Shown here piece by piece: positions 16,517-21,825 of a stretch of DNA of 21,825 bases. Position numbers and translations under genes: made by a program. The stretch is from assembly GCA_001275005.1 (NCBI GenBank), contig JWZX01000828.1:1-21825 (forward strand), read 5' to 3'. The notes below the pieces were generated by a model that was not told the origin of the DNA, made no database searches, and was given only the letters and a program-made list of their open reading frames with translations. The stretch is from Chrysochromulina tobinii. Its lineage: Eukaryota; Haptophyta; Prymnesiales; Chrysochromulinaceae. Each line of letters opens with the position of its first letter. Position 1 is the stretch's first letter.

Positions 16517-17551
16517 TTATTGCTCCGTCCTCAGATACGTCAGTGCCCGCTCAAGGCTGATGGATCGTAGGTCCGTGCCTTTCGTGGACATTGTAAGCAG
16601 CGACGCGTTAAGGGCAGCATCCTCCGGCTCGAGGGCCGCCAAGTCGCTCATGAAGCCGTCGAATCCAATCTCATCACGCTCCTCGGCGGTGAAAAGTACC
16701 TCGAAGACGATCGACAGCGGCAGATGATCCGCCGGCAGCGAGCGAGCGACCTGCTCGGAGGAGGCACCCTTGCCGGCCGCCGCCGCCGTGAGTGCGGCCG
16801 CAGCGGCCGACCACGCCTCGCGTATCGCCATTTCGCGCTCGGGAGTGAGCAGCGGCGATTGTTCTGTGTACCATCGATTCATCACTTCATGCAAGTGCCG
16901 GCGCACTGCCACATCGATGCCGTGTTCGTGGCCTTCGCAGCTACCTCGCGTGACGCGCATCACGCACAGATTGCTATGTCCCATTGCCAGCGCTTCGTCG
17001 CCGCTGCTACCCGTCGTCGGGAGTGGCTCACACCGCTCCACAGTCCACGGCAGCTCGGTACAGCGCAGGAGCGCTTCGAGGAGCTCGCAGCGTCTGAAGG
17101 AGATGACAGCGTAGACTCCACCGTGCGTTAGCAGCCTGGCCACATTGCATAGCAGTGGCGCACCGAGGTCCTCGGTGAGCGCACAATCGAGCATGCCCTT
17201 GTCGACCACAAGCTCCACGCAGCCGTCGGCGAGCGGCCACATTGCGCCGGCTGCAGCCGTCACGTCGGCCGTCACCCATCGCAGGCCAGCGCGCTCACCG
17301 AACCGCGCGGTCATGGACGCAGCGCAGTGCGTTTCACGGTCGACTCCGATGACGTTTGTATACATCGCAGCGAGGTGCAAGGGCAGAATAGACGTGCCGC
17401 AGCCAATGTCGAGCACGCGCGCATCCGGCGCGAGCCCGAGGGCTTCTGGAGATAGGCACGGCGCGAGCATTGCACAATCGGCCGTGACCCACTCGAAGAT
17501 GCCTCGGTCGACCGCCTCCGAGTCGACCGTGGCCTCGTCGGCCATAAGCAT
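16517..17551 (-). CDS. METTL13/EEF1A lysine methyltransferase-like SAM-dependent methyltransferase
   Basis: 344 residues from ATG 17551 (MLMADEATVD); a second ATG lies two codons on. The open frame continues upstream through an apparent promoter element, so longer starts (for instance MINYKSSE) are less likely but possible. The Rossmann methyltransferase fold has motif I VLDIGCGTS (residues 46-54), the acidic SAM-ribose ligand in IGVDRET (Asp71), and DKGMLDCAL (117-125). The DKG-LD signature is typical of the METTL13/EEF1AKMT4 group, which methylates lysines or the N-terminus of elongation factor 1A. The preceding FEWVTADCAMLAP corresponds to the FEWY segment of that group. The C-terminal 150 residues are helical with an Ala-rich stretch and are not recognised. 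The substrate is inferred only from family resemblance. Confidence 0.75.
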   Translation of the reverse strand: MLMADEATVDSEAVDRGIFEWVTADCAMLAPCLSPEALGLAPDARVLDIGCGTSILPLHLAAMYTNVIGVDRETHCAASMTARFGERAGLRWVTADVTAAAGAMWPLADGCVELVVDKGMLDCALTEDLGAPLLCNVARLLTHGGVYAVISFRRCELLEALLRCTELPWTVERCEPLPTTGSSGDEALAMGHSNLCVMRVTRGSCEGHEHGIDVAVRRHLHEVMNRWYTEQSPLLTPEREMAIREAWSAAAAALTAAAAGKGASSEQVARSLPADHLPLSIVFEVLFTAEERDEIGFDGFMSDLAALEPEDAALNASLLTMSTKGTDLRSISLERALTYLRTEQ

Positions 17552-17785
17552 GAGCTCTTGGTTGCGGAACACTTGCCGGACGCGTTCGACCTGTACCGGG
17601 AGTTTCCTGCGGTAAAAAGACACCGGGTTTCCTGCGGTACATAGATGCCAACGCGTAAACTTAACCGTAACGCGTGAAAATGTGCTCGCAATCTCGCTGG
17701 ATTTGTAATTTATCATCGCGGGAATGGATCTTGCTCCTCTCATCTGGAGTCGGCGCGCGATCGCCTTCACATCGTCGCCTGCCCC
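17552..17785. promoter_or_regulatory. divergent promoter between METTL13-like and Ala-rich genes
   Basis: 234 bp between divergent ATGs. It contains the element at 17594-17640 near the minus-strand start and an AT-richer patch (gtaatttatcat, about 17706-17717) about 70 bp from the plus-strand ATG. Confidence 0.45.
17594..17640 (-). promoter_or_regulatory. repeated promoter/leader element, copy B
   Basis: Read on the minus strand: TACCGCAGGAAAC, CCGGTGTCTTTT, TACCGCAGGAAAC, then TCCCGGTAC. The 18-bp core CCCGGTGTCTTTTTACCG (17627 to 17610) is identical to copy A at 12560-12577. The element lies about 43 bp upstream of the ATG at 17551. Confidence 0.5.
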
Positions 17786-19726
17786 ATGAAGTTGCCCATT
17801 GGAGCATCCTCGCCCTTGGCTCGGGCGGTGTTAGCCGCACTTCTCGCAGCAGCTCCTCTGCAGCCCTTTGAGCTGCCAGCACGAGCGGTAACGCCGCCTG
17901 CAATCGAGAGACCATCTGCACTGCTTGCGGATTTCTCGATTCCAAAATTCGATACATCATCGTTTTCGCTGCCAAAGATTGACGTGCCCGACGTGTCATC
18001 GCTCTCGTTGCCGTCGGATAGCCAGCTTGCCGCTGCCAAAGATGCCGCCATGGCAAGCTTGCAGGACTTCAATGCTCAGCTTGGCCCCGCGTTCGAGGGT
18101 GCCAAGGCTCAGTTCGGCCCCGCGCTCGAGGACGCTAAGGCTCAGCTTGGGCCGGCCGTACAGGATGCACTGTCGGCAACGAAGACCATTCTTCAGAATG
18201 CCCCGGCGGCGCAGAAGGCGATGCTCGAGAAGAGCTTCAGCCCTGAGGCGCTCGAGGCGCGCGAGAGGGCGGCCAAGGAGGCGAAAGAGCGGTTCGCAGC
18301 GGAAAAGGCGGCACTTGCCGCGCAGCAGGCAGCGGACAAATTGGCGCATGAGGAAGCTTCAGCTGCTGCGGCGAAGGCCAGGAGGGAGGCGGAGGCGCAG
18401 AAGCGCGCCGAGGTGGCAGCAGCGGCCGCGGAGCGAAATAGGGAGGCAAAAGAGGCAGCAGAGGAGCGCGCCAAAGAGATGAAGGCGAAGCAAGCAGAGG
18501 CTGCTGCTGCTCGGGCGGCAAAGTATCAGGGCATTACGAGCCGAGCGGAGCAAGGCGAAGTGGAGGCGACGGAGATGCTCCGCGACCCGAAGGCGGCGGC
18601 GGCAAAGAAGGCGGCGGCCGCGGCGGAGAAGGCGGCGGCTGAGAAGGCGGCCGCCGAGAAGGCGGCGGCTGAGAAGGCGGCGGCCCAGGCGGCAGCGGCC
18701 GAAAAGGCGGCGGCAGAGGCGGCAGCACAGGCCTCCGCTGCGACAGCGGACAAGGCCGCGTCAGTGTCCAAGGCAGCGACGGCGGAGGATGCAGCCGCTG
18801 CCGCTGCCGCGGCCCCAACGGATGCCGCGGCCAAGGCGGCCGACGAGGGGAAGGCGGAAGTCGCGCGGGCGGAGGCGAAGGTGGCGGCGGAGGCGAAGTC
18901 GGCGGCGGATGCGAAGGCGGCGGCGGCAAAGTCGGCGGCGGAGGCAAAGCCAACCGATGCGAAGACGGCGAAGGCGGAGGCAGCGGAGGCGAAGGCGGCG
19001 GAGGCGAAGGCGGCCGCAGAGACGAAGGCGGCCGCCGCGCAGAAAGCGGCCGCCGAAAGCGCAGCCAGGGCAGAGGAGGCGCGCCAAGAGGCCATCTCAA
19101 TCCGTGAGGCTGCCAAGGCTGAGGCCAGTAGCCGCCTGCAGAGTGCCGTGGAGCAAGGCAAGGCTCAGGTGGAGAAGGCCCGGGCGGAGGCGGGCGTCGT
19201 GGCGGCCGAGGCCATGAGCAAGTTCGACACGGTCAAGGCGGCGCAGGACGCAATCGTCTCGGAGACGTCCAGCGCCGCGAAGCGGGTGCAGTCCGAGGCG
19301 GCCTCGCTCGCTCGCAAGGTGGCGCAGCTCAGCTCTGAGCAGGCGGAGACGCAGGCGGAGCTAGACAAGACGTTCTTCCTCAATTTCGGCAAGCGCGGCG
19401 AACTCTCAGATCGGATCAATGCGCTTCAGAAGGAGGGGAAAGCGCAGGCCAAAGCGCTCGAGCAGACACGAAAAGCCGAGGCGCAGGCACTGGAGCGCGC
19501 CAACAAGGCGCAGGCCACGGCGGATGAGCAACTCAAGGTGGCGGCCAAGTTGGTCGAAGAGGCGACGGTCAAGACCACCGAGCTCACCCGCGCAGCGGAG
19601 GCGAAAGCGAAGGCGCTCACGGCAGACGCAACCAAGCAGTCGGATGCCCTCGTCGCGAAGGCGGAGCAAAAGGCCAAGGCCCTCGAGAAGGAGGCGGCCA
19701 AGCTGGACAAGCTGAGCACACGATGA
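17786..19726 (+). CDS. secreted or organelle-targeted Ala/Lys/Glu-rich coiled-coil protein
   Basis: A continuous 646-residue frame from ATG 17786. The N-terminus (MKLPIGASSPLARAVLAALL, then AAAPLQPFELPARA) has a positively charged start, a hydrophobic core and an A-x-A-like end, so a signal peptide or the first part of a bipartite plastid targeting sequence is likely. Residues 45-80 are Ser/Pro/Phe/Asp rich. Residues about 93-130 contain three related amphipathic repeats (NAQLGPAFEGAKAQFGPALE type). From about 150 to the end it is almost wholly Ala, Lys, Glu and Gln, with blocks such as AAAEKAAAEK, a predicted long helix resembling TolA or LEA-like rods. One break, KTFFLNFGKRGEL (near residue 527), interrupts the helix. 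No domain or enzymatic motif is seen. A structural role is possible. Composition alone makes homology calls unreliable. Confidence 0.65.
   Translation: MKLPIGASSPLARAVLAALLAAAPLQPFELPARAVTPPAIERPSALLADFSIPKFDTSSFSLPKIDVPDVSSLSLPSDSQLAAAKDAAMASLQDFNAQLGPAFEGAKAQFGPALEDAKAQLGPAVQDALSATKTILQNAPAAQKAMLEKSFSPEALEARERAAKEAKERFAAEKAALAAQQAADKLAHEEASAAAAKARREAEAQKRAEVAAAAAERNREAKEAAEERAKEMKAKQAEAAAARAAKYQGITSRAEQGEVEATEMLRDPKAAAAKKAAAAAEKAAAEKAAAEKAAAEKAAAQAAAAEKAAAEAAAQASAATADKAASVSKAATAEDAAAAAAAAPTDAAAKAADEGKAEVARAEAKVAAEAKSAADAKAAAAKSAAEAKPTDAKTAKAEAAEAKAAEAKAAAETKAAAAQKAAAESAARAEEARQEAISIREAAKAEASSRLQSAVEQGKAQVEKARAEAGVVAAEAMSKFDTVKAAQDAIVSETSSAAKRVQSEAASLARKVAQLSSEQAETQAELDKTFFLNFGKRGELSDRINALQKEGKAQAKALEQTRKAEAQALERANKAQATADEQLKVAAKLVEEATVKTTELTRAAEAKAKALTADATKQSDALVAKAEQKAKALEKEAAKLDKLSTR
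18590..18720. repeat. GCG/GAG-rich codon repeat encoding Ala-Lys-Glu runs
   Basis: An imperfect triplet-based repeat (aaggcggcggc/tgagaaggcggcc units) encodes the AAAEKAAAEK helix. It also creates long open frames on other strands that are composition artefacts. Confidence 0.7.
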
Positions 19727-20512
19727 TCGAGAACAAGACCATGAGGAGGAGAAGAGGGTCTGCAATCCGCGAGTGTGCACTACCTTGCATGCGCACAAGC
19801 ATATATTTGCACACATGCACATGCGCAGCATGCCTCATGCGCATGTGGGGTGTACACATGTACACACGTTGCACCAGAGCGGGGACAGCAATCTATGCAT
19901 ATGCCAGCCATGGCCGATGGCGGTCTGGGTCTCCGGACTCCGCGTCACGTCTTCCATCGTCGCGCAGGGGTCAGAGACTCGGGGATAGTTTGCCACACGG
20001 AAGGCGAGAAAACCTAATGTTATGTAATAACCAAAGTCTGGACGGCCGGGCGGTCGGCTTGGAGTCGGCCGCCGGCGGGCCACGCGGGCGCGTGCGAACC
20101 GCGAGGGCCGAGGGGACAGCACTCAGCAGCGTCGCAGGACGCCGCCGCGGGGGCCGGGGCGTCTGACCGCGGGGCGACGACGGTAAAACCGGTAAAAGCC
20201 TTACGTTCGAGACTCTCGTCGCTCCATTGTAAGCGTGAGCCACCAGCGCCACCCGCCAGTCCGCGATGGCGATGCCGGTCGCGGGTAATTTACGGGTAAC
20301 TTGGAGCCCCGCGCACAGTCGAGAGTCGACAGACGTGGCCAGATTGGCTTGTTCAGTTCACAGTTGTTCTCTTCAACGCGGCACCTCTCGAAGCATGCGC
20401 GGCGCCACGACGGGAGCGAACGCGAGGCGCTCGCGCTAGCCTCTTTTTAATTGCTGTAGATCATTCACCTCCCCAGCAAATGCCACTGGGGCACAGAGCC
20501 TCGAGTTGAGGT
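19727..20512. other. long convergent intergenic region
   Basis: 786 bp between the stop codons of two convergent genes. About 19785-19875 is dense in alternating GCATGC/ACATG motifs, including a near-palindrome gtgtacacatgtacac, and could fold in the 3' UTR of the upstream gene. 20041-20165 is very GC-rich. cggtaaaaccggtaaaa lies at 20181-20197. A 57-codon ATG frame near 20265 has no supporting features. No gene is supported. Confidence 0.4.
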
Positions 20513-21523
20513 TCAAACAAAGTGGTGTTTCGCGCCTGGCCTCGTGGGCTCAGCGAGGTTCTTCTCGCTCGTGAGTAGCCAATGGTGGACCGCCTTGTCA
20601 CCAGTGCTCGCGATGCGGCGACCAGCTCGTGACGCGCCCTTGAGCCCGGCGATCGGTCCGAGCAGCGTCCTCCAGCCGCTGAGCGTGATGTTGTCTGCGA
20701 CGCGGAAGAGGTGGCGCATCGCTCGTAGGCTGAAGACCTCTGTCTCCAGGGTGTCGCGTGGCTGCGGCGGGCGGAGAGTCGCCATCGTGCCGCTCGGCGA
20801 GTGAGCGTCCCACCCGTCCGAAGTGATCCACCGGCGGCGGTCACCCATCTCAAGCCGGTAGACTGCGTAGCCGTGAGCTGCCTGGAATAACTGCATCGTC
20901 TCCCCATCGACGTTGTTGCCTTCGATGGTGAGGGTGCCGACGGTGAGCTTCCGCTGCGAGATGAGGCGCTCGACGAGCCGCAGCCAGCTGCCCTCGGGCC
21001 CGTCGCTGTCCATCTTGATGAGATCCCAATGTGGGGGCGCCATCAGGTTGTGAAGGGGAAGGGCATCTGCCGGGATCGTCGTCAATGGCTCTAGCACGCC
21101 CGTCAGCTCGTTGCGGGTGCGAGGCAAGGCCGAGAGGTTGCGCGTGAGGATGAGCTCCAGAAGAACCCCGTGCGTCTCCTTGAGGCGGTCTCGCAGCCCG
21201 ATGGGCGGGCCGCCAGCGCGGTACCCAGTCCACGCGCGCCGTGAGCGCATGCAAGATCTGGGGCCGTGATCTGGCACCGCGCACGCGAACGCGTTGAGCA
21301 CGACGGAGCGGTCCGCAAAACAATTGAGGTGCGCCGATTCGCTCACGGCCATAGCAAAGTCGGACGCGGGCTCGACGGACACCACGTGCGCACCCAGTGC
21401 GAGCATGATCATGCTCATCCATCCGTTGTTGGCTCCGAGGTCGGCGGCTCTGCAGGGCGGCCGGTGCTTTGGGCGAAGCGCGCGCGCGCGCGTTAGTATC
21501 CCTGAGGCTGCGCGCCCCCGCAT
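20513..21523 (-). CDS. FkbM-family methyltransferase-like protein, 5' end uncertain
   Basis: 336 residues if the start is ATG 21523; the frame extends to 21592 only through a TTG. The FkbM-type SAM-dependent methyltransferase domain begins with AADLGANNGWMSMIMLALGA (motif I), then VVSVEPASDF and VLNAFACAVPDHG, and continues to WDLIKMDSDGPEG and GTLTIEGNNVD. These match the D.GAN.G, V.A.EP, K.D.EG and E landmarks of the family. Relatives O- or N-methylate sugars, lipids and natural products; the substrate here is unknown. The C-terminal 100 residues (DTLETEVFSLRAMRHLF onward) are not recognised. A TACTAAC branch-point-like sequence (21498-21492) and a cag acceptor ending at 21450 lie inside the N-terminal part, so the first exon may really be upstream, beyond 21500. 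The N-terminal 25 residues are therefore doubtful. Confidence 0.65.
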   Translation of the reverse strand: MRGRAASGILTRARALRPKHRPPCRAADLGANNGWMSMIMLALGAHVVSVEPASDFAMAVSESAHLNCFADRSVVLNAFACAVPDHGPRSCMRSRRAWTGYRAGGPPIGLRDRLKETHGVLLELILTRNLSALPRTRNELTGVLEPLTTIPADALPLHNLMAPPHWDLIKMDSDGPEGSWLRLVERLISQRKLTVGTLTIEGNNVDGETMQLFQAAHGYAVYRLEMGDRRRWITSDGWDAHSPSGTMATLRPPQPRDTLETEVFSLRAMRHLFRVADNITLSGWRTLLGPIAGLKGASRAGRRIASTGDKAVHHWLLTSEKNLAEPTRPGAKHHFV

Positions 21524-21615
21524 GTACGCGCTCGGCCGCGCGGGACGGCCGCGAAGTCGCCATTTTTCAGCAAAAAGGTTGCCGAAAACCAAATTAGCCC
21601 TTCATACGTGTTTCC

Positions 21616-21748
21616 TTTCACGTTCACAAGAAAGCCCAAAGTTAGATTCGATTGCTGGTCTTCACTGTGTCCTGTTTCACGGTTAACAAGTAAGCCCAAA
21701 GTTAGACAAGAAAGCCCAAAGTTGGACATCAGCCCAAAGTTGGACATC
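21616..21748. repeat. four copies of an AGCCCAAAGTTRGA repeat
   Basis: Copies lie at about 21633-21646, 21693-21706, 21713-21726 and 21731-21744. The first two are embedded in a longer similar block (tttcacg.tt.acaag, 21616-21646 and 21675-21706). The last two are a perfect 18-bp tandem duplication (21713-21730 and 21731-21748). They occupy the divergent gap between the FkbM-like gene and the partial gene starting at 21761. Confidence 0.75.
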
Positions 21749-21760
21749 GTTTGCTAATCC

Positions 21761-21825
21761 ATGGTGAAGAAGACGGACAAGGAGATGACGGACCAAGAAT
21801 TGGGCATGATGTACCTGAAGGCGGC
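21761..21825 (+). CDS. start of a gene cut by the window edge (hypothetical)
   Basis: ATG 21761 opens a frame of 21 codons to the end of the window (MVKKTDKEMTDQELGMMYLK). The peptide is charged and helical, looks like a soluble protein start, and its codons are free of stops. It is too short to identify. It would be divergent from the FkbM-like gene, with repeats in the gap. It could also be chance. Confidence 0.35.
   Translation, partial: MVKKTDKEMTDQELGMMYLKA

Noticed and set aside
17552-17770. Upstream in-frame extension of the METTL13-like protein
   Set aside because: It crosses the repeated promoter element and the divergent promoter; the conserved methyltransferase region starts after 17551.
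18526-19161. Minus-strand frames rich in Ala or Pro across the Ala-rich gene
   Set aside because: They are composition artefacts of the GCG/GAG triplet repeat; the plus-strand frame alone spans the whole region with a proper start.
19971-20252. Possible small gene in the 786-bp convergent gap
   Set aside because: The frames are GC-driven, with no motif, no good start context and no splice-supported extension.

Overview
The window looks like nuclear DNA of a GC-rich, intron-poor unicellular eukaryote, most likely an alga (a haptophyte or similar lineage is my guess, not proven). Reasons: three genes only make sense after removing short GT-AG introns (62, 74 and 89 bp); genes are monocistronic with separate promoters; the proteins include a mitochondrial-type bL31, a PHD/Tudor/cytosine-5 methyltransferase, an IQ-motif coiled-coil protein and an SLC18-like transporter; start codons are ATG in ordinary context with no Shine-Dalgarno pattern. 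No rRNA, tRNA, CRISPR array, insertion sequence or transposase was seen.

Layout from left to right. 199-1220 (+) is a two-exon DUF3598/calycin-like protein. 1557-1945 (-) is a two-exon, 104-residue single-pass membrane protein. 2505-4847 (-) is a 780-residue coiled-coil protein with two IQ motifs, whose centre is a 30-bp minisatellite. 5132-7159 (+) is a membrane-anchored aromatic-amino-acid-type decarboxylase with an added C-terminal NTF2-like domain. 7734-8678 (-) is an unassigned protein with an aromatic-rich N-terminal motif. 9018-12329 (-) is a large DNA cytosine-5 methyltransferase with Tudor-like, PHD and extended-PHD modules. 12641-12969 (+) is a two-exon mitochondrial bL31. 13559-15097 (+) is an SLC18/VMAT-like major facilitator. 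15560-16156 (-) is an unknown, probably nuclear protein. 16517-17551 (-) is a METTL13/EEF1A-lysine-methyltransferase-like enzyme. 17786-19726 (+) is a secreted or organelle-targeted Ala/Lys/Glu-rich coiled coil. 20513-21523 (-) is an FkbM-type methyltransferase whose 5' end is uncertain. 21761 onward (+) is the start of a gene that leaves the window.

Genes alternate between divergent pairs sharing 230-310 bp promoters (2505-4847/5132-7159; 9018-12329/12641-12969; 16517-17551/17786-19726; 20513-21523/21761-) and convergent pairs. They do not form an operon. One functional link is possible: a decarboxylase that could make monoamines (5132) and a vesicular-amine-transporter-like carrier (13559) lie within 9 kb, but the carrier lacks the TM1 aspartate used by animal VMATs to bind amines.

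The most unusual items are the decarboxylase/NTF2-like fusion, the Tudor-PHD-ePHD-C5 methyltransferase with a variant catalytic loop, and a short repeated promoter element with an identical 18-bp core, in the same sense, just upstream of bL31 and of the METTL13-like gene.
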